A stretch of 64,000 bases of DNA from Desmodus rotundus (Eukaryota > Chordata > Mammalia > Chiroptera > Phyllostomidae). The stretch covers positions 2,895,342-2,959,341 of the forward strand of contig NC_071399.1 of NCBI RefSeq assembly GCF_022682495.2, in the 5' to 3' direction. Position 1 is the stretch's first letter. Each line of letters begins with the position of its first letter. The translations under genes and the position numbers were made by a program. Under the pieces are notes generated by a model, which saw nothing but the letters and a program-made list of their open reading frames with translations, made no database searches and was not told the DNA's origin. Below, piece by piece: positions 1 to 11,894 of this stretch.

Positions 1-2201
1 ACTTGGAGCCAGGACCCTGGACAAAGCCTGTGCCTTCTGGGTGATGGCTCTCAGTCACAGGCACTCGCTGTGCCTGACTTAGTCCCCGTGGTGAGTAGGT
101 GCTCCTCTCAGCTCTGTGGATGGGAGTCACTGTGAATGTCATGTCAGCTTTCCAGACAAGGGACCTACTGGTGAGACCGGGGTCTCCCACACATCTCCTC
201 TGCGTCCTGTAGACGGGCAGAGGCTGGTTTTGGTGCTGGAGGTGAAAACAACAAGAATTTACACATTAGAATGCCCCCTCCATCAAGGACAAAATAAGAG
301 AAAACAGTAGGAAAATGAATTTCTTGAAGTGAGACATACACAGAAATTGCTGTGCCCACAGTCAGGGTACAGGTGAGCAGGTTGCTGACCTCAGAGCTGG
401 TCACTGGGACAGAAGTCACCAAGTCCCCCCCACACCAATCCTGCCAGCAGTCAAAAAACAAAGTTCTTCCAAGCATCCCCTGTTAGCGAAGGGGAAACAA
501 GCCCTGTGCTTCCCGCGTTCAGGGGAGGGAGGACTAACTCAGGGTGTTTGAGGGCAATTTGAAAACTAATGAGCTTGGGAGGTATTTTGGGTGTAGGGGT
601 CCCAGTTTCCACATGCCCATTCTCCCCTAAGGGATCGCACCTTCTGGAAACATCTAGGGAGATCATGACCTCACCCTCCAGCAGCACACTGTCGGCCCAC
701 ATGCAAGTGTAAGGCACAATCAGAGACACCCCGGAAGGTGACATCAGAAAACTACCTTCCTGGAACCAGCCAGGTCCCAGTAGAAATCCCTCAGGAGCAC
801 ACTGAGGGGAGTCTAGGTGACCCCGAGGACAAAAAGAGATGGGACACCAGGGACACTCACCCTCACGTAGTCACAGGATTCTGTGTGATCCTTCCAGGGT
901 GCCTGCAGCCTCTCCAGGGGCCTTCTGGGAAATCTCTGGAGCAGAGCCTGTCTCTTCTGGTCATCTTGGCTACAGGACAGAATATGGTGAGTGAAAGTCA
1001 CACCACCCTTTGTCCCCAGTGGACACCAACCTTTCTGTGGCCCAGGCCCTACCCCGTTCCCATGTGAGCCCAGGAGTGAGGCCAGGGGCCTTTGCCGCAC
1101 TGGCCCTCCCCTCACCTCAGACCCTCCCTCCTTCTCTCCCCCAGGGAGCCCTCCAGACTTGTCCATGAAGGACTTTCGTTCCACACCATGGCCTCTCTGC
1201 CTGTCCATCTCAGAGTCCCAGGCACTCCCACCGCTGCCACAGACCTCCACTTCCCCAGTGATCCCCCAGGGGGAGAAAGACCGCCTGAGTGTGTCCCTGG
1301 AGAAACAGGTCTCCTTCTCTCTCTCCCTGTCCCTGTCCTTGCCTGGAGATGGCAGTGCAGATGGTGGAGGCATAAGGGACTCAGCCCCATGGATTTCCCC
1401 CAAGGTTGGGCTCCAACCCCCACAGTGCTCACCTGGGCCTCTGCTCCTTCTCCCTCGCCGGCCCTGCAGCGGACCCTGGAGTCCCGGGGTCCCGGGGTGT
1501 GCCAAGTTTCCGGTTCTCCTTCATCTTATGGGAGCCCAGGGACTGGGGGATTAGGGCCCCATCCCATCGCTTCATGGGACACCTCAAGCTGCTTGCCTTG
1601 TGCCCAAAGGCCCCACAGTCCTTGCATTTCACCTAAGGGTGGAGAATGGGGACAGTGGGTCAGCCCAAACCTCAGGCAGATTTGAAAGGAGATTAAGAGG
1701 ACTGACTTGCAGACCTTGAATATGGGTTAGGGACAAGGGCAGAAGTCTTGGGATGACCAGGTATTGGAGATATTACGGGAGGTCCCACAGCCGGCGTTAG
1801 TGAGAGGAACGCAGGAGAAACAGTTTCAAGTATAAGCAGGGACACTTAGAGCAAATGGAATCATTTGGACACAAAACGGGCGGCAAGGACCCTAGCTAGG
1901 AAGTGAGGTTGTTCCCAGGAAATCCAAGGGACCAACCTGCCTGGGGAGCATGGCCCCAGGCAGCTGTCCCTTCAGTGGAGAAGGACCCATCAGTGATGGG
2001 CACAGAACCTGCCATGTCCACACTCACTGTCTCTGGCAGTTGCCACCCCCAGGCTCCCCACAGCACCAAGCCCCTACGCACCCTGGGATCCTCCTCTTCG
2101 GCTGGGGGCACCCTGGGAGTCACCCGGGCCCTCGGCTGCTTTTGCCCCTTCTGGGCCCTCGGGGGTTGGCGGGGCCTGACCTGTGTGTGACGACCTGCCA
2201 T
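1..2201 (-). CDS. FAM90A: FAM90A-like gene, copy 1 (3' end cut by window edge)
   Basis: Coding exons on the minus strand are 2201-2082, 1632-1433, 969-861 and 235-1, the last being truncated by the window start. The first exon encodes 40 residues starting MAGRHTQVRPRQPP and ending PPAEEEDPR, the same length and ending as human FAM90A1. The second opens with the zinc knuckle CKDCGAFGH...C (CX2CX4HX6C). Exon phases are 0, 2 and 0, with GT-AG borders. FAM90A proteins are primate-amplified zinc-knuckle proteins of unknown function; no enzymatic role is implied. The copy is about 99 percent identical by eye to the two copies at 50.8-53.6 and 59.8-62.6 kb. It differs in a few residues, for example Ser for Pro in the IPQ(S/P)LGS stretch of exon 2. 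No stop codon is seen in the visible reading frame. The start is the second in-frame Met, which aligns with the human start. Confidence 0.85.
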
Positions 2202-3439
2202 CTGCCACACCCACTTGAAGCTTTGCCTCAGTCTTGCTCAGCTCTAAATGTGCAGGACTCCTGAGGGGAAAAGAGAAAACTCTTCAAAATCCCTCAGAGA
2301 GAAAAGTTCCTAAAGCAGCTTCTGCCCCAAGTGGGCATGAAGGGACCTCAGGACCACTCAGGACAACCACCTGTCCAACCCTGTCACCCCTCTTTCTCAG
2401 AACAGTGATCCCCCTCCCCTGAGTACCAACCCCCAGGGCAGGGCTCTAACCTCCCTGCCCATCCCCCATGGCGGGGCTCTAATCTGATAGCCCATCCCCC
2501 AGGGCTGCATTCACAACTGACTGCTCCACCCACCAGGGCAAGTTTCAAACAGGACTGCCCCACTCCCTGTGGCAGGGCTCTAACCTGACTGCCTACACCC
2601 AGGACCTCTGGGTCCCTAAGGAGACTTTTTATTGCCAGGACAGGACTCTAAGCTGAGGCTCAGCAGGTGAAATGGGATGAGTGATCTAAGAGCCTTTGGT
2701 AGTTGGAGCCCCTGCTCCCTTCTGGGACAGAAAGACAGTGTTCCCCACACCCACCCCGTTATCGGTGCCGCACCGACTAACGTGCCTCGCGCAGCAGAAA
2801 AGCACAGCGAAGGTGCTCTGCTCTGGGAAATTTGCATTTCCCGTCGGACAGAAGAGGAGGCAGTTTCCAATGCAATTTCACTGAGGCTAAAACATTTTCT
2901 CCTCTGCTAGACTGAAACCTTCACTGCTGAGAGGCTAATCTGCTTTTTTTAGATAAATAACTTTGCCCTCCGTTTTCTATTGTTAACGAGTTTCCAATAA
3001 ATGTGAAATGACTGTGTTTGAACTCTGTCTGAACCTGTCCGTTATGGCCCGGGCCACCCCGTTTCTATAAGGGCGGCCCCCCTGCCCCACGCCGGCTCCC
3101 ACAGATCACAGCGCTGGGTCCACTACCTTGGATATCGACTCTCGGACTAACAGTTAGCATTGACCAGATGCCTTTTGTCCACCTCTCTGCTCAGATTCAC
3201 CATGCAAGGAAGAACCCTTACCCCACTCCCTAAAGCCTCCCCATTCCTAGTTGCTAGTGTCCCCACTGTCGGAGGAACAGTTTAAGGACCCGAATGAAAG
3301 GAAACCCACCTGCAGTCGCCTGGGCTCTCGGGTCTGCCAGCGGATTGTCAGAACCGTCGGTGCCGGACCAGCTCCAGGGGAAGCGGTGCACCTTGCTGGC
3401 GCTGAGAAGTTACCCGGGCAGGTTCCAGTCCTCCTGGGC

Positions 3440-3446
3440 TTTTATA
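3440..3446 (-). promoter_or_regulatory. TATA box of FAM90A copy 1
   Basis: On the minus strand the sequence is CTCTATAAAAGCCC. About 130 bases downstream a non-coding first exon ends in GACTGCAG followed by GTGGGT, a good splice donor near 3310. The same TATA and donor occur in the other two copies. They sit just downstream of a CpG-rich stretch, so this is the likely promoter of FAM90A. Confidence 0.6.
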
Positions 3447-3539
3447 GAGGTCCCAGGTCTCGCGAGAACACGTAGCTCCCCATCCCATTAGCATACCCCC
3501 CCGGGGAGGGAGGGGCCAGGTGCTCATCACTTTAGCATA

Positions 3540-4180
3540 CCCCCCAGGGAGGGAGGCAGGTCTCGAAGGGACGCCCTGACCTTGGTCCTTCACGCTTTGC
3601 AAGGGTCTGCACCTTCTGGTCCTCAGGTGCTTCCCGCTCGGAAGCTGTGCCTCCCGTTAGAAAATCAAGCCCCTGGGGACTTCGTGCTGTTTCCTTCTGC
3701 ATCGCCTGCTGACTGCGGCGGTGGGCCCAGTGAGAGCCGAGGTCTAGGGACGCGCTGAGCGCAGAGTCCCCTGGCCCCGAGCCGGCGGCGCCGCGGCGGG
3801 GCCCCATCGCCTTCGCCTGCTCCCGCCCGCCCGGGTCCCATCCTCACTTCGGGGTCTGGGCATCAGCAGCGCCTCCGGCCTCCCCGCAGACCCTGACTGT
3901 CCGCTGTCCCCGCCGACGTCCTCGTCGTCCCTGCGCTGCTGAGCTGGGAAATGCACCTCGCGGGAGCCCGCGGTTTTGGCCTTTCGGCCTGGCTTCTTGT
4001 GCACTTTGCCTTGCCACTCAAGTCCCCGTCCCTGCGTGCGTGGTCCCCGCGTGGACACGGGGAGCTCCCTGTCCCTGCCTGTCACAGTCTGTTCCCCTGG
4101 ATGGGAGGAGACGCACTGGGGCCTGCTGGCTCCGCCGGTGCCGCCATTGGTCGGGAAGGCATTCTTCCCGCCACCTCTCG
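3540..4180. other. CpG island upstream of FAM90A copy 1
   Basis: A dense CG-rich stretch lies immediately upstream of the FAM90A TATA box and is repeated in the other two copies (about 54.95-55.59 and 57.80-58.44 kb). It contains long open frames on several strands. Their lengths change between copies: one frame of 161 codons in copies 2 and 3 is only 91 in copy 1. They look like composition artefacts rather than genes. Confidence 0.6.
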
Positions 4181-4289
4181 CACCAGCCACCTGGTCGTGG
4201 GTAGTTCGAGGGGCCCCTATTGCGTCTGTTAAGACACACTGAGGTTCTCAGATAAGGTCCAGTTAAAGGAGTTCATCATCACCAAGCCC

Positions 4290-4700
4290 TTATTACATGA
4301 AATGTTAAAGGGACTTACCTAAGAAAAAGAAGATAAAAAATATGAACAGTAAAAATGACAGCAAACTCACAGTTATTAACAACCACACCTAAAACAAAAA
4401 CAAAAGCAAACTAAGCAAACAACTAGAACAGGAAGAGAGCCACAGAAATGGAGATCACATGGAGGGATATCAACAGGGGAGTGGGAGGGGGAGAGAGGGG
4501 GAAAGGTACAGAGAATAAGTATCACAAATAGTAGGTAGAAAATAGACAGGGGGAGGGTAAGAATAGTGTAGGAAATGGAGAAGCCAAAGAAGTTATATGT
4601 AAGATCCACAGACATGAACTAAAGGGGGGGAAGGAGGGTGGGAGGGAGTGTGCAGGGCAGAGGGGAATAAAGGGAGGGGGAATGGGACAACTCCCTGGTT
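4290..4700 (+). mobile_element. L1 3'-end fragment
   Basis: A purine-rich stretch with blocks of GGGGGAGGG and GGTAGAAAATAGACAGGG resembles the 3' untranslated end of bat L1 elements. The related sequence in the duplicate at 55715-56139 ends with an AATAAATATA signal and A-rich tail, as expected for an L1 3' end. Here the tail is replaced near 4695 by unrelated sequence. Confidence 0.55.
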
Positions 4701-5561
4701 GGATGAGATTTTCGGTGGTCCTGCCCCTGCAGAGGCCGTAAGACACCCCCGAACCTTTCTGACCTGCAGGGAGGCCCGAGCAGCTGACGTAGTGTCTTCA
4801 CGCAACACAGCCTGCCCTTAGCCTCAGCCCCCGCTTCCTGTGCACCCACCTTCCCCCACTCACACTCGTGCTGCGTGGATGGCCTTGTCACAGGCGTGCT
4901 CACCTACCCTGGTAATGGGGGATGCGCGCTAAGTAGTGGCACTTTACTTGGTGGCGGAACACTTGAGACTCGTTTGTTCCTTGTCCACTGGGCTCTTCCA
5001 TGGGTGACCCGGGCCCCGCGACGCAGGCAGGGTTCCCATACTCAGCCCGGGATAACCGTGCGTGAGAGAGAACACACAGCAGAGAGCTCTCAGTGCACCT
5101 AGGTCAGCAGCCAGTATGCTGCGCGCACGACCCACAGGGGCGGTTCTGGTCTAGGCCGGGGCGCGTGGGCTGGGTGCTGCAGCTCTGTGGCCACCAAGTT
5201 TCAGTTACGCGAGGTGAGTAGTTCCCGGACTCGCTGTACCACTCGGCACCTGCAGTTAGTAGGGAGCTGTGAGCGTCAAAACAGGTTAAGAGGGGAAGAC
5301 CTTGCCGTACGGGTTCTCACCAAAGATAAAAAGAAAAAACAGACAGAACACGCGGACAGGCACAAGGAAGCTGGAGGGTGTTGGGCAGGTCTGTGCCCTT
5401 GGCTGTGCGACGGCACCACGGTGTTGGCTCGTGCCCAAACTCATCCAAATGTGAACATTAAACCTGCGCTCTTCCTTGTCTGATAACTACACCTCAATAA
5501 ACTGGACAGAAAAAGAGGAAGTGTAGGATGGATGGAGTGGGCTGGAAGTGGGGACAAATGA

Positions 5562-5635
<74 letters not shown>

Positions 5636-7847
5636 CAATGACACCAGGAAAGGGGCCCCCCATGGAGCCGGAGCACCTCATGGAAACATAGCTTTCCCTG
5701 GCGTGTCGTCACCAGCACAGCTTTTGGGACCTCTGAAACGCCAGGTTCTTCCTGATACAGACAGTCCCCCTCGGCAAGGGGAATGTTACAGGGTAAGACA
5801 GTGGGGTCAGGGCTTGAGCCTTGTCTCCCCGAAGCTGGTGCCATCGGCTTATTGTGTTACTGGGATGAGCAGCCAGGAGCCTCCTGCCCAACATCTCAAC
5901 CAGAAAATGTGCTCCCGGGGCTCAGCATCCTACTGCCCAGCCTGGACGCCTGTCCCCAAGGTGACCAGTGCAGAGAGAGCCCGGTCCCCTGGTCCTGGCC
6001 ACAGTTCCAATCTACCTGGAAACAGCAGGGCCACAAGCGGGGTGCAGGGTAACAGGAGTTGCTTCATGTGCCTGAGGGGACAGCAAGCCAGGAAGGTCCC
6101 AGTCCGAGAACATTCTCGTCCTTGCTTCTGCCTCTTTTGAAAATTATTTTGTCCATGCAACTGATAAATTGCATTGTTTGTCTTTCTGAACCTCTCAGGG
6201 TGTGAGATTTTCATTCCTTTGAGCCAAGGAGATGGGGGAGAGTAAAGTGGCAGAGGCTGCACGGCCAGCGATGGTGCTCTGCGATGCATCTGCTTGCGTC
6301 CCACACTTGCATTCCAGGGGTGCGGCAAGCGCTGCTCGGCGGGCCAGAGCGGGGGTGGCCCAGTCTGCGCTGTCACCCCTGAGCACTCCTTCTCCAATAA
6401 GGGCCTGGACGCAGAGCTGCTCAGGGGACGTTTGCGTGCTCGCTCCCTCTCATGTCCAAATCACACAAAATGTCTAAATTATAAAGTGCAATAATGTCCA
6501 AACTCAAGCCTTCCTTCTGGTGGTTTTTGTTAGCCTAGTTTCGAACGATTATCGGCCTTCCTTTCTGAACTTCTCTCGCAGGGAGTTCCGTCTCCCGCGG
6601 TGGGAGCGTCGCAGCCTCGGGGGCCGTACCCGCTGGGCGGAGACCCAGGGACCGGCTCCACCGCACGCTGGGTCTCGGGCACAGTGCGGAACACTGTGGC
6701 AGGTGGGCGTCGCCATACGAACAAGAAGCCTTGGACACAAAAGACCAAACGCCGTTCTTGGACCTTTTTAGGATCTTAATGTTCAGCACTGGCTTACGAA
6801 ACAGGGCCCTGGGAACACTCCATGGATACTAAGTTACATCAAGAAAGTGGTGTTAGTTTGTGCCGGACGTGGAAGTGGTACTGTGATTCCATTTCAGAGT
6901 CCGTTCCTCTGCGTTAGAGATTCCGAAGCCTTTTCCTAGGGAGCGCGAGGGCATCTTGAGTATTGTTGGAAATAGCTTGGGAGGCGGAGCTTATCAAGGG
7001 ATGAGGCTGGGAGCGGATGGCCCCGCGAAGGCAGGTTGTGCCGCTGTGTTTGGCCAAAGAGCACGGGTCACCCCCACAGGTCACAGGAGGCGTTGTGTAC
7101 ACGCAACGGGAGGCACCTGGCACCAGGCGGTCCTTCTGGTTTCCTGCAGCTGGCTAGCTCCGTGGTGCCCTAGGCGCCTGCCAAATAGTGACACGCTCAT
7201 TCTGTTCTCCTCTCGTCATTTATTCGCTGGGCTACTTTTGTGCGGAGAAGCTTTTCGTCATAAATCATTTGGTTACCCCGAAATACAGTTTGGACCAGAA
7301 AGCCAGGTCGGAGTTTGCCACCTCCCGCCCAGCACGGCCCGGGCAGCGCTGCTCTCTGCTGCCACCTGCTGGGTGTGCGCCTCCCAGACTCCCGCGTGGT
7401 TCACCTGCGGAGTTTGCCGGCTTCTCATCCTGTTACCATTTTCTTCCCTCCCCGAAAGCTCATGTTTGGAATTCTAGTGTATACCAAACGAGTGGCACTT
7501 AATATTGATTTATTTTCCATTTTAATGAACAAAAGACACACGTAACTGCTGAGCAGAACTTCTTTATCGGCAAACCAATGTTATCAAGATCAATTGGTAT
7601 ACTTCAGCCGCCCTGGCCCTGCATTCCCCAAAAAGACGTTCGCTTAGGCTCGTGGCTGATGAGATCGCTTTTCAGTTAAGCTTTGAAAGTGTTGCAGCTC
7701 CCAGTGCAGCTGCATCGCTAGCCTCCCTTCCCACCAAGGAGAGACCGCTGAGACCCTGTGCTCTGCTGCCCCCTGCTGCCCTGGCTCCGGCCTGGGGCGG
7801 CACCTGGACGTTCTAGCTGTGAGGCCTCATAAAGGGGAGGGTCCAGC
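4700..7847. other. Intergenic, no gene recognised
   Basis: No frame here shows a defensin motif, zinc finger or other family I know. The stretch holds a (TG)n(GA)n microsatellite at about 5565-5633. A probable old L1 3' end lies near 5400-5515, with the motif CACCTCAATAAACTGG. The CG-moderate sequence at 6.1-7.5 kb may include LTR remnants, but I cannot name a family. Confidence 0.5.
5565..5633. repeat. (TG)n(GA)n microsatellite
   Basis: About 40 bases of pure TG are followed by about 29 bases of pure GA. Confidence 0.95.
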
Positions 7848-8047
7848 TTAGGGTCCGGCTGTGGCTAGGGGCCTGGAGTCCTTGGGTTTGGGTGTCTCCC
7901 GGGCTTCAGAGAGGGGGCGCCGTCCTTTCAGACAGCACAGGTAGGTGTTGGGGCATATTCCAATCCTGAATTCCACTCCTTTACAATTCCTCCGGCAGCG
8001 GGCGGTTCCATAGCCACATATCTTGTCCGCATCGAGGTCCCCTGTCA
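7848..8047 (-). CDS. DEFB104: Beta-defensin 104, mature-peptide exon
   Basis: After the acceptor TCATTTTAG (exon starts at 8047, first two bases completing a split codon) the minus strand encodes TGDLDADKICGYGTARCRR and continues through NC...GICPNTYLCCLK. The six cysteines follow the beta-defensin spacing, and the ICGYGTARCR and CPNTY blocks are diagnostic of DEFB104. Beta-defensin 104 is a secreted cationic antimicrobial and chemoattractant peptide expressed mainly in epididymis and epithelia. The tail after the last cysteine pair (29 residues to the stop, ending ATAGP, counting from LK) is longer than the human tail. The expected signal-peptide exon was not found upstream between 8.05 and 9.4 kb. 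An entry-phase-compatible splice donor exists at 8191/8190, but the frame before it has no ATG and no signal peptide. The gene is therefore recognised but only partly modelled, and could be incomplete. Confidence 0.85.
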
Positions 8048-8689
8048 CTAAAATGACAAAGTCGGTCAGTGGGAGTAATTGTGTGGGAGGACGAGAGGTG
8101 AGACGTTTGGCTAAAGGGTTTTTTTGTGGGGAGGGACTGGAGGTCCCCCAAACTTCCTCAGGTTCCTGGGCCTGCCAGGAAGTGGCTCACCTGTGATGCT
8201 GGGAAGCCCGTAAACCAGGGGCCAGGCTGGTGTTCCCGCAAGGGCTCGGTACACCGCAGCTCCATAAAGTCGGCTGAGTTCCTTGAACTGGATTCTATAC
8301 GCAGAGTTCTCCAGCGTGACATTCCAGTCACAGCTTTGGTTATATAAACAATACACCCAATTGTGTCTTGTTACAAGGAGAACATAATGTGATTGAACTC
8401 ATGCAAATAATTGTAATGACATACAAATAAGAAGAAATAATAGTTTCCTAATTCTGGAAGGATCAGGCAGGGAGCAAAAAAAAAAAATTATTTTGGACCA
8501 GGAACCAGGTGAGTGGAGCTAGAGAGGTCCGATCCCTGAGTCCATCAGCAATATTGAATCCAGAATTACCGACGTAGAAAAAATGCATAAGCAATATTTC
8601 AATATCTCAAATTAAAGGCAGGATGTTAATTTAGACAGATGTGTGACACATGAGAGTTTTGATAAGTAGATTTTTATCTGTCTCTTTAT

Positions 8690-8850
8690 TATTAGTGTAA
8701 CTATCCATCCTGATAGATGTTCATTTCTCTACCTACCGGTATATCTATGTATCTATATCTGTATCCATCTGTATCTGTATCCATCTACATCTGTATCCAT
8801 CTATATCTCATCTCCATCTCTATCTAATGTGTCTCTACCTAATCTATCTC
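8690..8850. repeat. Imperfect tandem repeat of TATCTGTATCCATC type
   Basis: Several imperfect units of ATCTATATCTGTATCC occur in series between DEFB104 and the SINE. Simple-sequence repeat, no coding potential. Confidence 0.8.
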
Positions 8851-8940
8851 AGTGGGTTGCTCGTGGCTGACTGCCTGAGAACAAGCTAGAGGTTTGTTCC
8901 AGAGATTCGTATATTTTTAGACTCCTGGAGTCCCCTTTTT

Positions 8941-9158
8941 CAAAAAATGAAAATATTTATTTATTTATTTATTTATTTTAGAGAGAGGGCGAGGTAGGGT
9001 GACAGAGAGGGACAGAAACATCGATCAGTTAGGTGCCTCTCACACACCCTGGCCAGAGGCTGAATCCAAACCCGGGCCTGTGCCCTGACCAGGAATCGAC
9101 CCCATGACCTTTCTCTTTGCAGGATGACGCACCACCAACTGAGCCACACCGGGCAGGG
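8941..9158 (-). mobile_element. Ves-type SINE (tRNA-derived, bat)
   Basis: On the minus strand it starts CCCGGTGTGGCTCAGTTGG (A-box region), has a B-box-like GGGTCGATTCC and the body word ATCGATGTTTCTGTCC, and ends in AAATAAATAAAT repeats. It is flanked by a target-site duplication close to CTGGAGTCCCTTTT at 8925-8938 and 9159-9172. This family is characteristic of bats and supports the host assignment. Confidence 0.9.
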
Positions 9159-9440
9159 CTGGAGTCCCTTTTAAAAGAAATATCACATGGCTTTCGGACC
9201 ATTCCCTTACCAAAAAGAAGCAAAACAAAATGAAAAAAAACAAACCCAGAAAAATAACCCAGGATGGAGGGACAACCAAGCTTAGCCACTCACGTTCCCC
9301 GACTCAGTGAAGCATTTGACAAACTGAGAAAAGCCAGTTATTCACTTTTATTGAAGTGTCTTAGGGAAGGGAAGAGGCTGGGGGAAAAGAAGGCACCGCC
9401 GGGCTTCTTGGCCTCTGGGAAGCCCAGTCTTCGGGGTTCC

Positions 9441-11824
9441 TCATTTCATACACGGCTGGAGTGTGAGGCAGCATCTCAGAGCCTTCTGGCAGAGAGCAAC
9501 AAGTTCTTCATTTTTCTGACAAGAACGCACGCATCTCCCTTTAAGCTTGTAGCATTTCTCATCAAAAAATGCATTCCTGGCTACACAAGGGAAGGAGCCA
9601 CCTGGATTAATTCTCCTGTCAGGTAAGCCTCATTACCAGGCGCAGTCAGGTAGGTAACGAGTTGGTGAAGATTCTTTACAAGTTGGCACAGTGCCTTCCC
9701 CTGCCAGCCCAGGAGAGGGCAGGGGAAAGATTTCTCCCTGAGTTTTCGGCCCAGGAAGAACAGGTTTGCCCCCCAGGGTTCTGGGGGCTTGGGGAAACAG
9801 ACACTAGTATTCTTGTATCACAATGTGTCAGGGGGTAATTCATTCTCAATTTATTCCTGTAAACACCTTCCGAGTCAGGAACTTTCCAAACACTCTCAAA
9901 GTGCTCCTTGGTTAGGGGAGAGCACAGCCTTAGAAGAGGGGACAGCCCGAGATGGGGGTGAAGAGGAATAAATATGATATATAGAAGAAAAAACTTCACT
10001 GACGTGGTAGGAGTGAAGAGACTGCTAAGAAAGGGCCAATCTGACTTCTCCATTTCCTCCAGCTGTGCTCAAGAGCTGGGGGCGGAGTGTGGCGGGGGCT
10101 CTCCAAGCCTCCTCTTGTGTCTGTCTGCACAGAGGACCTGGGCTGGCCGGAGGGCTTTACCCATAGCGGCCACATCAAGTCAAGGACAGACACGTCACAG
10201 TTTTGAGTGGCCTAGTTTGGGTATTTGCAGCCAAAGGGTCAGATGGACACAGACCGAGATTAATGTCAACATGCAGCAGTGACATTCACTAAACCCGATA
10301 GACCAGTCTCAGCCTGTGCACGAATCGCATGTCTCATAAGCACACAAGTCCACAAGGAGAAACAACCCGGTACTGGAAAGCTCAGTGAGCGATGGCCACC
10401 ACCCCCCGCCCTCCTGACAGTGAGGCCGTCTCAGGCGAGAGGTGCTGGACCTCAGTGGGACAGCAGTCCTTGTCTTGGGTTCAGTTCACAGGGACAGCCC
10501 GGGAAGAGAAGGGCTCTGGAACGAGGAAGAGCGTCTGTGGCCCCAAGGCCCCCAGTGGGGGATCCCAGGCTCCTACCGAGAAGTTAATGTAGCTGTTTGT
10601 GCAGGTGTGTCTACCTCAGTCACACCTGTAAGTAAGTTTTCCTTCACTTGTATCAGGCAGCTTTATATCATGTATCTTCATGGTGTTGACTAGTGAGATG
10701 TTAAGTGTGAGTGATGTGAAAACGATATTTCGGTCAGTTTCCAATGTGCATCAGGCCAGTGGAATGAATGACTCACTGTGGTCCCCAGGTCCCCCCACCC
10801 CCACCCCCACAGGCTTCCTGCAGATCCACTCACCCAGAGGCACACACAGTGGGCGAGGAGGCTCTGAGCCCGGGAGACCTCACCAGCATCGGGTGCGAAC
10901 TTGGACTCACTGTGAATTCTGCAAAGCCCTTTCCTCTGCTCCCTGGAACCTGGCACGAGTCTAGTCTTAGACTTCAGTTTTGGGGAGGCCAAACTACAGG
11001 CATCAGAGGTTCCCAGGAGCAGGGAGAAGGGCGAGAGTTCTGATGGGGATGGCTACGTACCCTCATTTTGGCCAGCCAGAGTCGGGCTCGAACATTGGCC
11101 ACTCCTTCATATCTGTGGGACTTTGAGCAACTGCTTAGTCCTTCTGTGTCTCAAGTTCTGTGTCTGCAAAATGGATGCTATGTGGTCCTTCCAAACCAAA
11201 AGAGTTGCTCCTAATGTCACTGAACTAGAGTAGGGTGGAGTTTCCCTCAAAGGCACCGGCACTGGAGAACTATGTGAAGTCCATGTCACACTGTCCAGCA
11301 GTCCAGCACGTGATTGAGGAAGGGTAGCTGGCTTTACTCTTTCACCTACCTCCGTGGCCAGTGTGAACAGAGTGTCTCTAAGTTCCATTCCTTGCATCTT
11401 CCATCTCCTCCTGTCTCTGTCTTTCTTATGTGTCTTCATCTTTAACACAACTATTCTTTTAAAAGATTCACTGATGGTTACCTTCACTTTTAATCTTTTT
11501 TTTTTTTTTTTTTACAATTTTTTCTTTTGGATGGTAAGCATGAGACTGGGGAAAAAAGGCGTCTTTCCTGGCACACCTGCATTTCTGCACACCAGTGACA
11601 GCCCCTTGTGGATAACAATGGGAAATGCAAAGGATTTATGGGAGAGACATGAGGGGACAGTCACCCCCTGTAGCTAGTGGTCCCCTGCAGAGCTGACCTT
11701 GGCCACGTCCTCCCTGAGGCAGAGCCCCTCGCTGGGCCACCGCCTCTGATACCCTCCTGCCAAGGCGCTCATTTTACCTGGGGCCAGAAGAAGAAAACAG
11801 CAAAGAGGAAGAGGAACGTCCTCA
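9441..11824 (-). pseudogene. DEFB106: Beta-defensin 106, one-base deletion in exon 1
   Basis: Exon 1 (11824-11777) encodes MRTFLFLFAVFFFW and meets a donor CCCCAG/GTAAAA. Exon 2 (9580-9441) enters after TTGTGTAG and encodes ARNAFFDEKCYKLKGRC, then SCQKNEELVALCQKALRCC and a short tail ending PCMK. Both exons match DEFB106 closely, and exon 2 keeps all six defensin cysteines. Exon 1 is 48 bases from ATG to donor, whereas the acceptor phase (first two bases complete a codon) needs 49. The family sequence fits if one base was lost near the FFFW/FFLTP position. As written, splicing throws exon 2 out of frame, with an early stop. An in-frame alternative reads into exon 1 from an upstream ATG at 11895, but that ATG lies inside the TATA box. 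It is either a recent pseudogene or an assembly error. The gene is head-to-head with DEFB105. Confidence 0.75.
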
Positions 11825-11894
11825 TGACTTGCAGGGTCCCGAGTCGGTTTCGGGTCAGCTCGGTGTGCACGAGACAGGGAGGCAGACACCCACA

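Larger units (their letters stand above)
1..4440 (+). repeat. Segmental duplication, direct copy of 51414-55855
   Basis: Base 1 matches base 51414, and the match continues in the same orientation with an offset of 51413, then 51414 after a one-base indel. It runs through the whole FAM90A gene, promoter and CpG island. Identity is about 99 percent by eye until about 4440, where it drops to roughly 90 percent inside an L1-like sequence. The duplication continues leftward beyond the window. Confidence 0.95.

Noticed and set aside
813..1554. Long frames of 187-230 codons across the FAM90A exons and introns (also in the other copies)
   Set aside because: They run through splice sites and introns of the FAM90A gene on the same or opposite strand and are shadows of it.
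5441..5844. Frames with long Ser-Leu or Thr-His runs
   Set aside because: They are translations of the (TG)n(GA)n microsatellite.
8111..8356. 81-codon frame as DEFB104 exon 1
   Set aside because: It starts at GTG rather than ATG, has no signal peptide and does not resemble any DEFB104 leader, although its donor phase fits.
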